DNA of 64,000 nucleotides, taken from the NCBI GenBank assembly GCA_937958185.1, contig CALFFN010000021.1, positions 154,929 through 218,928 on the forward strand, read 5' to 3'. The position numbers were made by a program, and so were the translations under genes. Below the pieces are notes generated by a model. It was not told the origin of the DNA, searched no databases, and saw nothing but the letters and a program-made list of their open reading frames with translations. Positions within the stretch are counted from its first letter, which is position 1; every line of letters starts with the position of its first letter. This DNA comes from an uncultured Neglectibacter sp. (GTDB taxonomy: Bacteria > Bacillota > Clostridia > Oscillospirales > Acutalibacteraceae). Shown here one piece after another: positions 14,495-22,863 of the stretch.

Positions 14495-16174
14495 ATGAGT
14501 AATCGAAACGGCAGGAACGGACCGGCGCATATGGCGTCCTCAAAAAAGAAAAGCTCCTCTGGAAGCGGCTCGGAACGCCGCCGCAGGGAGCCCTTGCAGG
14601 ACAATTACTATTATGAGGAGCCCCGCGAACAGGATTTTGAAGAGTTTGAGGACGTGTCCAGCTATTCTTCTTCCCGGCGGAAAAAGGAAGATTTGAAAGA
14701 GCTGGAGCGCCAGAAAAACAAAAAGAAGGGTAGCACGGCGAAGAAAGTGATCCTCATCGTGGTCGCGATCCTCTTATTGGCTGTTGCCGGCATTTACTGC
14801 TATGTAAAGTTCTACCTGCTGGACGGTCTGACAGTGGAGACCATCACAAAAAATAAAGGCGAACTGGGCATTCAGTCCGAGGTGCAATTAGACGACAGCA
14901 TCAAGAATATCGCCCTGTACGGCGTGGACGCAAGACCGAATGAAACGCAGGTCCGTTCCGACGCGATCATGATCGTCTCCGTGGACAACAAGCATGGAAA
15001 GATCAAAATGACGTCTATCCTGCGGGATTCCAATGTTTCCATGAAAATAGAGGACGACGGCGGTGGCTATTATTATACGGACGACAAGATCACCCACGCC
15101 TATTTTTACGGCGGTCCCAAGCTGGCGGTACAGACCCTGAACCGCAATTTCAGCCTGAATATCGAAGATTACGTTACGGTGGATTTCGCCCAGATGGCGA
15201 AGATCGTGGACGCGGTAGGCGGTGTGGATATCTATGTTTCCGGCGAGGAAGCCCTGGAAATCAACACCAACCTTTACACGCTCAGCCAGGAGGTCGCCAA
15301 CGAAAAGGAAGGTGACGACGATTTTGACGAGGATAAATCTCCCAAGATCATTTATTCCGACTATCTTAAAAATATATATGACACCAGGGATTTTGCCTAC
15401 GCCAGCGCCGATGAGTTTGAAAGCAAGGTCCGCCACTTAAACGGCAACCAGGCGGTGGCGTACGGGCGTATCCGTTATATCGGGAACGACGACGCGCGCA
15501 GCGTCCGGCAGCAGAATGTGCTGAAAGGGTTGATCGAAGCGGTGCGCGGCAAGAGCAAGCTGGAATACCCGGAAATGATCCGCAAGCTTATGCCCATGTG
15601 CACTACTTCTCTGGATTTCACCGATATCATGGGAATGCTGCCCATTCTGTTTACCGATTTCACCATGGAGAGCATTTCCGTACCCGGAGAGGAAGAAAAC
15701 CCCAGCGGCGGCACGAATCCCAGAGGCGGCTGGGTGTACCAGTACGATCTGGAGGAGGCCGCCCGGCATATCCATCGCTTCATTTACGAGGACGGCGCTT
15801 CTACTTCCATGAATGCCATCGGGAAGGACGAGCATGTGCACGAGGTCAGCAACCTGCGATATCCTGAAAGCTCCGGCGGCGGGGATTCCGATTTGGACGG
15901 TCTGATCACCAGTATGCCCAGCGGCAGTGACGTCAGCAGCGAACCCAGCAGCGACGTGAGCAGTGAGCCCAGCAGCAGCGATGTCGGCAGCGAACCCAGC
16001 GGAGGCGACGTGAGCAGTGAGCCCAGCAGCAGCGAGATATGGGTCGATCCGCCAATAGAATCCGAGCCGGACAACGGCGGCGGAGAAGGCGGCGGAGAGG
16101 ATACAGGCGGCTGGGAAGAAGGCAATGCCAACGGCAATGTAACTTTTGAAAAAAGGAGACAGAATCATGCGTGA
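14495..16174 (+). CDS. LytR-CpsA-Psr family glycopolymer ligase (second copy, Ser-rich tail)
   Basis: A paralogue of the preceding gene, 559 residues. The N-terminal cytoplasmic region is longer (about 80 residues, Ser/Lys/Arg-rich), followed by the segment VILIVVAILLLAVAGIYCYV and an LCP domain with NIALYGVDAR, SDAIMIVSVDNKHGKIKMTSILRD and YGRIRYIGNDDARSVRQQ. Residues from about 470 form a low-complexity acidic Ser/Pro tail of repeated SSEPSS-type units, then Gly/Glu-rich sequence, probably a wall-spanning spacer. GGGAGGT precedes the ATG. The stop overlaps the next gene's start by 8 nt. Confidence 0.92.
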   Translation: MSNRNGRNGPAHMASSKKKSSSGSGSERRRREPLQDNYYYEEPREQDFEEFEDVSSYSSSRRKKEDLKELERQKNKKKGSTAKKVILIVVAILLLAVAGIYCYVKFYLLDGLTVETITKNKGELGIQSEVQLDDSIKNIALYGVDARPNETQVRSDAIMIVSVDNKHGKIKMTSILRDSNVSMKIEDDGGGYYYTDDKITHAYFYGGPKLAVQTLNRNFSLNIEDYVTVDFAQMAKIVDAVGGVDIYVSGEEALEINTNLYTLSQEVANEKEGDDDFDEDKSPKIIYSDYLKNIYDTRDFAYASADEFESKVRHLNGNQAVAYGRIRYIGNDDARSVRQQNVLKGLIEAVRGKSKLEYPEMIRKLMPMCTTSLDFTDIMGMLPILFTDFTMESISVPGEEENPSGGTNPRGGWVYQYDLEEAARHIHRFIYEDGASTSMNAIGKDEHVHEVSNLRYPESSGGGDSDLDGLITSMPSGSDVSSEPSSDVSSEPSSSDVGSEPSGGDVSSEPSSSEIWVDPPIESEPDNGGGEGGGEDTGGWEEGNANGNVTFEKRRQNHA

Positions 16175-17081
16175 ACCGGTTTTGGTAATTTTGGCGGCGG
16201 GAATGGGCAGCCGCTACGGCGGATTAAAGCAGATCGACCCCATCGGTGCTTATGGAGAAAAGATCATTGATTACTCTCTGTATGACGCCAGGCAGGCAGG
16301 CTTCAAAAAGGCGCTGTTTGTCATTAAAGAGGAGTTGCTTTCCGCCTTTCAGGAGACGGTGTTCCCGAAGGTGGAGAAGTTTATCGAGGTCAGCTATGTA
16401 TTTCAAAAGAAAGAGGACGTTCCCGCGGGCTTTTCGATCCCCGAGGGGCGGGAAAAGCCATGGGGTACGTCCCACGCTACCTTGACCGCTGCCCGTGCGC
16501 TGGGAGATTCTCCTTACGCGGTCATCAATTCCGATGATTTTTACGGCAGGGAAGCCTTCCAGAAAATTTATGATTTCCTGAAAAATTCCGGCGACGATAC
16601 CAATTGCGCCATGGTGGGCTACTATTTGAAAAATACCGTCACAGAGCACGGCACTGTCTCCCGGGGTGTGTGCGAGGTGGAAGACGGCAAGCTTACCGGC
16701 ATTGTGGAGCGGCTGAAGATCGCAAAGCGCCCGGAGGGGATCGCCTATACGGAAGATGGGGGCGAAACATGGGTGCCTCTGGCAGAGGACACCATCGTTT
16801 CCATGAACCTGTTCGGCTTCCCCGCAGGCTTTACCGCCGAGCTGGAGCGCGATTTCCTTCGCTTCTTCCGGGAGGACGTGGAGAAGAACCCGCTCAAATC
16901 GGAATTCCTGCTGCCCTTTACTGTGGGCAATATGCTGGCGGGGAACCGCGGTTCCGTGACCGTGCTGTCTTCCGGGGATAAATGGTACGGCGTGACCTAC
17001 AAGGAGGACAAGGAACAGGTGATGGCAGGTATCCGGGGTCTGACGGAGCAGGGGGTGTACCCCTCGCCGCTGTGGGAATAA
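16167..17081 (+). CDS. Nucleotidyltransferase (sugar-1-phosphate type)
   Basis: A 304-residue NTP_transferase-fold enzyme. The nucleotide-binding start VLVILAAGMGSRYGGLKQ is clear, with the metal-binding INSDDFYG in the middle and PWGTSHATLTAA between them. It would join a sugar phosphate to an NTP to make an activated sugar; the exact sugar cannot be told. The ATG at 16167 follows AAAAAGGAG inside the end of the LCP gene. Translational coupling to the LCP pair suggests it supplies precursor for the polymer they attach. Confidence 0.82.
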   Translation: MREPVLVILAAGMGSRYGGLKQIDPIGAYGEKIIDYSLYDARQAGFKKALFVIKEELLSAFQETVFPKVEKFIEVSYVFQKKEDVPAGFSIPEGREKPWGTSHATLTAARALGDSPYAVINSDDFYGREAFQKIYDFLKNSGDDTNCAMVGYYLKNTVTEHGTVSRGVCEVEDGKLTGIVERLKIAKRPEGIAYTEDGGETWVPLAEDTIVSMNLFGFPAGFTAELERDFLRFFREDVEKNPLKSEFLLPFTVGNMLAGNRGSVTVLSSGDKWYGVTYKEDKEQVMAGIRGLTEQGVYPSPLWE

Positions 17082-17334
17082 GTAAGTTTTGAAATTTGCG
17101 CAAAAAACTGGCCCTTTGGCTGAAGCTCGGAAAGCCGAACAGCGCCAAAGGGCGAGCAACCGGGGTCCGACCCGAAAGAAATATTGCACAGGGTCGTGGA
17201 CCCCGGTCCTTTTGGACGATATTTCCGCTGGTTCAGACGTGCAAACGCAGCCGGTTGCTTACTGGTATTGTTGCCGTGATTTTGGGGCTTATGCGCGAAG
17301 AAAGAAAAAATTTAGAAAAGACACCTTTCTGCTC
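17082..17334 (+). other. Gap with two strong hairpins before secG
   Basis: No gene seen. GCCCTTTGGC (17111-17120) pairs with GCCAAAGGGC (17144-17153). ACCGGGGTCC plus GACCC (17159-17173) pairs with GGGTC and GGACCCCGGT (17191-17207), followed by CCTTTT. The second hairpin may terminate the LCP/nucleotidyltransferase transcript. The first has an internal CGG-AAAG-CCG stem. Confidence 0.5.
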
Positions 17335-17363
17335 TTGCAAAAGCCGGAAGGGTATGGTATACT
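17335..17363 (+). promoter_or_regulatory. secG promoter
   Basis: TTGCAA, 17 bp, TATACT, 42 nt before the start codon. Confidence 0.75.
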
Positions 17364-17404
17364 TAAAAGCACTGTTTTGAAGCTGATTTCAGGAGGAATA
17401 TTAA

Positions 17405-17653
17405 ATGAGCGCACTGGAAATTGTTTTTGGAATTGTTTTGCTGCTGTTCTCTTTGGCAATTATTATTATCGTTCTGCTGCAGGAAGGCAGCCAGAAGAAT
17501 GTGGGTGTTGTTACCGGCGGCGCGGATACGTTCCTGTCCAAGAATAAGGCACGTTCTGTCGATGCTTTCCTGTCCCGTTGGACAAAGGTCATCGCGGTCG
17601 GTTTCTTTATCTTTGTGCTTGTAATCAACATTGTGATGTATTTCGTGAAATAA
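17405..17653 (+). CDS. secG: Preprotein translocase subunit SecG
   Basis: A small inner component of the SecYEG channel, 82 residues. Two membrane helices (IVLLLFSLAIIIIVLLQEG and VIAVGFFIFVLVINIVMYFV) flank a polar loop GSQKNVGVVTGGADTFLSK, which carries the family's GGAxxF signature. A CAGGAGG site precedes the ATG. Unlike many Firmicutes it is not followed by rnr-smpB. Confidence 0.92.
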   Translation: MSALEIVFGIVLLLFSLAIIIIVLLQEGSQKNVGVVTGGADTFLSKNKARSVDAFLSRWTKVIAVGFFIFVLVINIVMYFVK

Positions 17654-17738
17654 GCCTGCCGTGTGGCTTTCTTATCTATCGGCAGAAAGGGAGCATCGCA
17701 CCCTTTCGCGTTTAGAAGAATACCTCGATTGAAAATGG

Positions 17739-17767
17739 GAACTGCCCCTCGACGGGGGCGGTTCTTT
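17739..17767 (+). terminator. Terminator after secG
   Basis: GAACTGCCCC-TCGAC-GGGGGCGGTTC followed by TTTG. It lies just upstream of the next gene's ribosome site. Two weaker hairpins (CTGCCG/CGGCAG and AAAGGG/CCCTTT) lie between secG and it. Confidence 0.6.
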
Positions 17768-17785
17768 GTGTGAAAAGGAGATTTC

Positions 17786-18520
17786 ATGCTGGCTTTGGTG
17801 GAACAGGAAAAGGAACCGCAGCGTTTGCTGCGCCTTTGCGAAAAGACCCCTTTCGGCTGCAAAATAGCCTCCGTTGCCGCGGCATACGGCTTTGATAAGG
17901 GCTTTGCCTGCTTTTGGCTGGATACCGAGTCGGAGACAGTGTTCTGTCAGACGGACGATGTCATGATAATTTCCGGCACGGTGCTGCACACGGAAGAAAC
18001 AAAGGACTTCCTGCGCGCGGTGGGCTCCAAGGCGGTTTTCTGCGCTGTGCGCAACGCGGAGGCTCTTGCTTTACCTGTGACGGAGCATGGGGACGTGCTG
18101 AAAAAGCAGCTGCGCTCCGGCGAAGCCGTGAAGCCCGACCCCTATGGCGTTAATATCCGGGAAGTTTTTGAGCTGCTGGAGGAGACCGGCATGGTGGAAG
18201 AATTTGAGCCGTTTTACCTCGACCTGTCCCACAGGCTCCGCCATGACGCCTCTCTGGTGCTGACAGAGCATTCCGGCAGTGAATTGACGGGCTGCGCGGT
18301 GGTGTCTTCCATCAGCAGGGAAGCGGCAATTCTGTCCGCGCTGGCGGTGAGGGAAAAAAGCCGCCGCCAGGGCATCGGCACGCGGCTGGTGGGGCGCGTG
18401 GAAAATTGTTTCCCCGGCAAGACTCTGTATGTGTTCCGGGACAAAGAGAAAAATCGGGAATTTTATAAAGAATTGGGCTATGGAAAAACGGATACCTGGG
18501 TGTATTCGGAGCGCAGCTAA
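17786..18520 (+). CDS. GNAT-family acetyltransferase
   Basis: A 244-residue protein whose last third has the acetyl-CoA binding motif: ILSALAVREKSRRQGIGTRLVGRV, then a terminal REFYKELGYGKTDTWVY. The N-terminal 130 residues are less conserved and probably form a second, degenerate half. Substrate unknown. An AAAAGGAG site precedes the ATG. It is followed after 21 nt by the PLP enzyme gene, probably co-transcribed. Confidence 0.8.
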   Translation: MLALVEQEKEPQRLLRLCEKTPFGCKIASVAAAYGFDKGFACFWLDTESETVFCQTDDVMIISGTVLHTEETKDFLRAVGSKAVFCAVRNAEALALPVTEHGDVLKKQLRSGEAVKPDPYGVNIREVFELLEETGMVEEFEPFYLDLSHRLRHDASLVLTEHSGSELTGCAVVSSISREAAILSALAVREKSRRQGIGTRLVGRVENCFPGKTLYVFRDKEKNREFYKELGYGKTDTWVYSERS

Positions 18521-18541
18521 AGCAGAAAGGAAGAACGGACA

Positions 18542-19816
18542 GTGGTATATCCTTATTTTACGGTCAGCGAAACGCTGCAAAAGCTTTCCGCCGCCGCCGA
18601 AGCGCGCATCGCGCCCCGCCTGCGGGAGATCGAAGAAACACAGCGCTACAACCAGCAGAAAATGCTGGCAGCCTTTAACCGGGCGGGTGTCAGCGAAAGC
18701 CATTTTGCCGCCAGCACCGGCTATGGCTATGGGGACCGTGGACGAGACGTGCTGGACCAGGTGTACGCCTATGCCTTTGGCGCTGAGGACGCATTGGTGC
18801 GCTGGAATTTTGTCAGCGGCACCCATACCCTGACCGTGGCGCTGTTCGGCTTGCTCCGTCCCGGCGACAAAATGCTCTGCGTCACGGGAACGCCCTACGA
18901 CACCATTCAGGGCGTGATCGGCATGGAGGGCAGAGAAGAACCCGGTTCTCTCAAAGAATTCGGCATTTCCTATGAACAGGTCGAGCTTCTGCCCGATGGT
19001 ACCCCGGATTATGATGGCATGGAGCGGAAGATATCCCCGGACTATAAAATGGTCTATATCCAGCGCTCCCGGGGCTACAGTCTGCGCCCGTCCCTGACGG
19101 TGGCGGAGATTGAAAAAATCGCGCAGATTGCAAAGAAGAAAGCGCCGAACTGCATTGTGATGGTGGACAATTGCTACGGTGAGTTTATCGAGCGGGACGA
19201 GCCTGTTTCCCGCGGCGCGGACATCATGGCAGGGTCCCTCATCAAAAATCCCGGCGGCGGCGTTGCCCCCACCGGCGGTTATATCGCGGGCAGAAAAGAT
19301 TTGGTAGAGCTTTGCGCCTACCGCCTGACCACCCCCGGCACCGGGCGGGAGATCGGCTGTACGCTGGGGCAGAACCGGGAGCTTTTCATGGGGGCGTTCC
19401 ACGCGCCCCATGTTGCCGGGGAAGCCTTGAAGACCGCGGTTTACGCGGCGGCGCTTTTCTCCGTGCTTGGCTACGGCGTGACCCCCGCCCCGGAGGAAAA
19501 GCGGGGCGACATCATTCAGGTGATAGAACTGAAAACGCCGGAAGCGCTGATCGCGTTCTGCAAAGGCGTTCAAAAGGGCGCGCCGGTGGATTCCTTCGTC
19601 AGCCCCGAGCCCAGCCCCATGCCCGGCTACGACAGCGACGTCATCATGGCGGCAGGGGCTTTTACCCTTGGCTCATCTATCGAGCTTTCCGCCGACGCTC
19701 CTCTGCGGGAGCCTTACGCCGTCTGGATGCAGGGCGGCTTGAATTTCCACAGCGGTCAGCTGGGTATTTTGCTGGCGGCGCAGGAAATGCTGAACGAGGG
19801 CTTATTGAAGCTGTAA
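18542..19816 (+). CDS. Methionine gamma-lyase family PLP enzyme
   Basis: A 424-residue fold-type I PLP enzyme of the group annotated as methionine gamma-lyase-like or aluminium-resistance (YnbB) proteins. Landmarks are QVYAYAFGAEDALVRWNFVSGTH, CVTGTPYDTIQGVIG, MVYIQRSRGY, MVDNCYGEFIE and the PLP-lysine region GSLIKNPGGGVAPTGGYIAG. Members cleave sulfur amino acids or related substrates, but the physiological reaction of this branch is not settled. The start is GTG at 18542 behind AAAGGAAG. Confidence 0.85.
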   Translation: MVYPYFTVSETLQKLSAAAEARIAPRLREIEETQRYNQQKMLAAFNRAGVSESHFAASTGYGYGDRGRDVLDQVYAYAFGAEDALVRWNFVSGTHTLTVALFGLLRPGDKMLCVTGTPYDTIQGVIGMEGREEPGSLKEFGISYEQVELLPDGTPDYDGMERKISPDYKMVYIQRSRGYSLRPSLTVAEIEKIAQIAKKKAPNCIVMVDNCYGEFIERDEPVSRGADIMAGSLIKNPGGGVAPTGGYIAGRKDLVELCAYRLTTPGTGREIGCTLGQNRELFMGAFHAPHVAGEALKTAVYAAALFSVLGYGVTPAPEEKRGDIIQVIELKTPEALIAFCKGVQKGAPVDSFVSPEPSPMPGYDSDVIMAAGAFTLGSSIELSADAPLREPYAVWMQGGLNFHSGQLGILLAAQEMLNEGLLKL

Positions 19817-19838
19817 AAACGTTTGTTTTCCGAAGACC

Positions 19839-19864
19839 AGTCCGAGAGAGTTTTCTCCCGGACT
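19839..19864 (+). terminator. Terminator after the PLP enzyme gene
   Basis: AGTCCG-AGAGAG with CTC-CCGGACT, ending in GCTGTTGTTTTC. Confidence 0.7.
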
Positions 19865-19904
19865 GCTGTTGTTTTCAGAAAGAAAAAATTTTTTTCAAAA
19901 CCCC

Positions 19905-19935
19905 TTGACTGCAACACGGTGTCGCACTTTATACT
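19905..19935 (+). promoter_or_regulatory. MerR-type promoter and operator
   Basis: TTGACT (19905-19910) and TATACT (19930-19935) are 19 bp apart, the over-long spacer typical of promoters that MerR proteins untwist. The 17-bp dyad TGCAACACGGTGTCGCA (19910-19926) lies between the boxes. This points to autoregulation by the gene just downstream. Confidence 0.85.
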
Positions 19936-19962
19936 GAGGGCAGGAAAGAAGGAGGGCAATCT

Positions 19963-20955
19963 ATGGACAAGCTGATGACCGTGACAGAGGTGTCGAGAGA
20001 ATACGAGGTTTCTCCCAGAATGCTGCGGCACTATGAAACGCTGGGGCTGATCTCCAGCGCCAGACGGGAGGGGTACGCCTACCGTGTGTACAGCGAGCAG
20101 GACGTTACCCGTCTCCGGCAGATCCTGGTTCTCCGCAAGCTGCGGGTGCCGCTGAAGGATATCAGGCTGATCCTGGAAGACCCCGGCGCCGCCTCTGCCA
20201 TTGCCGTTTTTGAGCACAACCTTGCCGAGCTGAATGAGGAAACGCGGGCGCTGTCTACCGTACGGGACATTTTGGCGCAGTTCCTTGCGCTTTTGAAGTC
20301 ACGCGTTCAAATTCCGGCAGGGGAAACGCTTTTGAGCGACAAAAAGCTTCTCAGCCTGGCTAATTCCCTCGCTCCTTCCTCAACACAGCTTTCCAACGAA
20401 AGGAGAAACACCATGCAGGAAGATTTGAACAAAGCAGAGCAGATATCCCAGTCCATGTCGGACGTGCGCATCGTCCACCTGCCCGCCGCCACCGTGGCGG
20501 CAGCCCATTTTATTGGGGAGAACCCCGAGGACAGGGCAGGGAAGATGATCGCGGATTTTGTCCGGGAAAACCGGGTGTGGGAAAAGCTCCCCGGCTTGCG
20601 GCTGTACGGCTTTAACCACCCGAACCCCAAGGACGAGACAGGCGTTTACGGGTACGAATTCTGGGTGACGATCCCGGAGGATATGGAGGTGGCTCCGCCC
20701 CTTCAGAAAAAGGAGTTCCCCGGCGGCACCTACGCTGCGCACATGATCCAGATGGGAAATTTCCATGAATGGGCATGGCTTGACGAGTGGGTGCGAAAAA
20801 GCGGAGAGTATGATTACTGCGGGTGCGGGGACCCGGACGTCATGTTCGGTTCCCTGGAGGAGCACCTGAACTTTCACGACCATATCCAGCAGACCCCAGA
20901 GGGAGAGCCGGAAACCACCCAGCTTGACCTGCTGATCCCGGTTCGGAAACGGTAA
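19963..20955 (+). CDS. MerR-family regulator fused to a GyrI-like effector domain
   Basis: A 330-residue transcription factor. Residues 1-75 are the MerR winged helix (MTVTEVSREYEVSPRMLRHYETLGLI, YRVYSEQDVTRLRQI), followed by a coiled dimerisation helix. From about residue 165 there is a GyrI/AraC effector-binding-like ligand domain (VRIVHLPAATVAAAHFIG, YGYEFWVTIPEDM, FPGGTYAAHMI). Such proteins sense amphipathic drugs or small molecules. No efflux pump is adjacent; the DUF1801 gene 16 nt downstream is the likely co-regulated partner. Confidence 0.9.
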   Translation: MDKLMTVTEVSREYEVSPRMLRHYETLGLISSARREGYAYRVYSEQDVTRLRQILVLRKLRVPLKDIRLILEDPGAASAIAVFEHNLAELNEETRALSTVRDILAQFLALLKSRVQIPAGETLLSDKKLLSLANSLAPSSTQLSNERRNTMQEDLNKAEQISQSMSDVRIVHLPAATVAAAHFIGENPEDRAGKMIADFVRENRVWEKLPGLRLYGFNHPNPKDETGVYGYEFWVTIPEDMEVAPPLQKKEFPGGTYAAHMIQMGNFHEWAWLDEWVRKSGEYDYCGCGDPDVMFGSLEEHLNFHDHIQQTPEGEPETTQLDLLIPVRKR

Positions 20956-20971
20956 GAGAGGAGACGGAACA

Positions 20972-21319
20972 ATGCCGGACGGAATGAACGCGGAGGTAAG
21001 CCTGCGGCTTGCGGCATTCCCGCCGGAGCTGAGAAACCTGTATGACGAATTGAGAAGCTTGCTTCTGGAAAGCGCCGCTCAGGACGTGGAGGAGCGTCTC
21101 TGGGCAAAAATGCCCAGCTATTATGTGGGGGAACAGTATGTTCGGCTTGTTCCCTTTCCCGACCATATCAATGTGCAGGCGGACTCTATCCTGGAGCACA
21201 GGGAGGAGCTGCAGGGGTATCGGCTCACGCCGAAGGGCATGCTTCAGATTTATACATGGCAGCAGGTCCCCGCGGAAGTTCTGCGAAAGGTATTTTCAGA
21301 GGCATTGCTCTTACCATAG
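20972..21319 (+). CDS. DUF1801 protein
   Basis: A 115-residue protein resembling DUF1801/YdhG-like proteins: PPELRNLYDELRSLLLE, then a conserved AKMPSYYVGEQYVRLVPFPDHINV block and TPKGMLQIYTWQQVP at the end. Function unknown. GAGAGGAGACGG precedes the ATG. It lies 16 nt after the MerR-GyrI gene, so it is probably in the same transcript. Confidence 0.7.
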   Translation: MPDGMNAEVSLRLAAFPPELRNLYDELRSLLLESAAQDVEERLWAKMPSYYVGEQYVRLVPFPDHINVQADSILEHREELQGYRLTPKGMLQIYTWQQVPAEVLRKVFSEALLLP

Positions 21320-21351
21320 AAAAAAAGCAGGGATAACGCAAGGAGGGGACT

Positions 21352-21801
21352 ATGAAACTGATCCCGGCAGAAGAGAAGCACCTTGAACTTTTGACAAAAA
21401 TATCCAAGAATGCTTTTGACAGCGATATCGATGTGGGCGCAAAAGGACCGGGAGGACCTCCCGGTTATGATTCCTGCCATTGGCACAGAAGAATGATGGA
21501 AGAAGGACATTTGCTCACAGCTGTGGAAGAAGGGAAAATCATCGGCGGTGCGGTTATTTTCAGAAATCAAGACGATGAAACTGCCCTATACGTCGGAAGG
21601 ATTTTTATTGACCCGGCTCTTTTTCGGAAGGGGTACGGCAAAAAAATGATGACCACACTGGAACAGGATAACCCTGATGTCATGACGTGGAATTTAGAAA
21701 CGCCGGCATGGAATCGACGTACAAACGATTTTTATAAGAAAATAGGTTATGTGGAAATTTATAGAGATGATGGAGAGGTGCGCTATCAAAAAACGCGATG
21801 A
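21352..21801 (+). CDS. GNAT-family acetyltransferase
   Basis: A 149-residue acetyltransferase covering the whole GNAT fold: LYVGRIFIDPALFRKGYGKKMMTTLE is the acetyl-CoA loop and NRRTNDFYKKIGYVEIYRD the terminal motif. Substrate unknown. AAGGAGGGG precedes the ATG. The codon choice is more AT-rich than in the upstream genes. Confidence 0.85.
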   Translation: MKLIPAEEKHLELLTKISKNAFDSDIDVGAKGPGGPPGYDSCHWHRRMMEEGHLLTAVEEGKIIGGAVIFRNQDDETALYVGRIFIDPALFRKGYGKKMMTTLEQDNPDVMTWNLETPAWNRRTNDFYKKIGYVEIYRDDGEVRYQKTR

Positions 21802-21839
21802 GATGTCTTCTCTAGAAAAAGTAAGGAGGGATTTGACAG

Positions 21840-22784
21840 ATGAACAGCTTTAGAGAGTGTTTTCCAAAAGACCGCAAGCCGGAAATCACGGATTTGGAAG
21901 CTTTCTGGAGCAGCAATGTCACGGTACTGTTCCGAGATTTTGCGGAGCACATTTTGAAAAATTATGATCTGAGATTCGGGATCCCCGTTTGGTCAGAAAG
22001 GAACGGCTGGACCTATCGCATAGGAAAATCCGGCGTGTATCTCATTACGGGGGTTTTGATTGAACAGGACTCGTTCCTTGTAGAACAGATTCGGGTAAAG
22101 GATAAAGCAAGCTATCTTACGCTGTTGGAGCATGTGCGCAAACTTTATCTGGAAAACAGGGAGAGCTTTGAAAAAAGGATTGCGGAAAAGAACATGCGGC
22201 AGGCGCAGAGAAACAAGAAACGGATCGAAAGGGAAAGCAGAGAGCGCTCAGAGCTGCAGGACAGGATCGTTCAGGGAAAATATAATGTTTTTCATTGGCC
22301 GGATAAGCTGAATATTGAGAAACTAAAACAGCTGTATTATCTGGATGCCAAAGGAATTCAGGATATTGATCTTGCTGATGAAATCGGTCTGACATTGTAT
22401 CTTCGCTGCAAATACGGAAAAGAAGATATGGAGCGCATGGAGCGCTATGTGATCAGGTGCCATCACTGTCAGGCAGAGTTGGAGGGCGACGGAGACTTCA
22501 GGCAATGTCAATGCGGATATCAGTATTCGTATAGGGAGTACCGCAGAAGTTATCGCAGAAACAATATGCCCACCGGCGCAGCTGCCAAAGTGTTTGAAGC
22601 ATTTCTCTCTGATTGGACTATGGCAAAAGGTTACTCGCAGAAAATAGTTTTGATTGATTCCCTGCTGCATGAATTTCACCTTTCCTTAATTTCCGGCGCA
22701 GTACACCGACCAGTTGCGATGAATTTTATCGACGGCACGGTGGAGAAGGTAACGAATATCATCAACTCTCTGGCAAGGGAATAA
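21840..22784 (+). CDS. Unrecognised protein with zinc ribbon
   Basis: A 314-residue soluble protein I do not recognise. Residues about 35-110 form an alpha/beta-looking segment (PVWSERNGWTYRIGKSGVYL), loosely like DUF3788. A long basic coiled-coil helix follows at about 110-150 (KRIAEKNMRQAQRNKKRIER). A zinc ribbon CHHC...CQC lies at about 217-236. The last 60 residues are helical. AAGGAGG precedes the ATG. Relatively AT-rich, like the acetyltransferase before it, so possibly acquired together. No partner genes suggest a role. Confidence 0.6.
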   Translation: MNSFRECFPKDRKPEITDLEAFWSSNVTVLFRDFAEHILKNYDLRFGIPVWSERNGWTYRIGKSGVYLITGVLIEQDSFLVEQIRVKDKASYLTLLEHVRKLYLENRESFEKRIAEKNMRQAQRNKKRIERESRERSELQDRIVQGKYNVFHWPDKLNIEKLKQLYYLDAKGIQDIDLADEIGLTLYLRCKYGKEDMERMERYVIRCHHCQAELEGDGDFRQCQCGYQYSYREYRRSYRRNNMPTGAAAKVFEAFLSDWTMAKGYSQKIVLIDSLLHEFHLSLISGAVHRPVAMNFIDGTVEKVTNIINSLARE

Positions 22785-22835
22785 GGGCAGATCGGCGAAA
22801 TTTTCTATTCCAGATCAGAGCAGAAACCTGAAAAA

Positions 22836-22863
22836 CAGACTGAGAGAAAATCCTCTCAGTCTG
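22836..22863. terminator. Shared terminator of converging genes
   Basis: CAGACTGAGAG-AAAATC-CTCTCAGTCTG, preceded by a run of A. The right arm overlaps the last codons of the minus-strand MGMT gene. Confidence 0.75.

Noticed and set aside
17786..22784. Genomic island or prophage
   Set aside because: Several small accessory genes cluster here, but there is no integrase, transposase, phage gene or flanking repeat.
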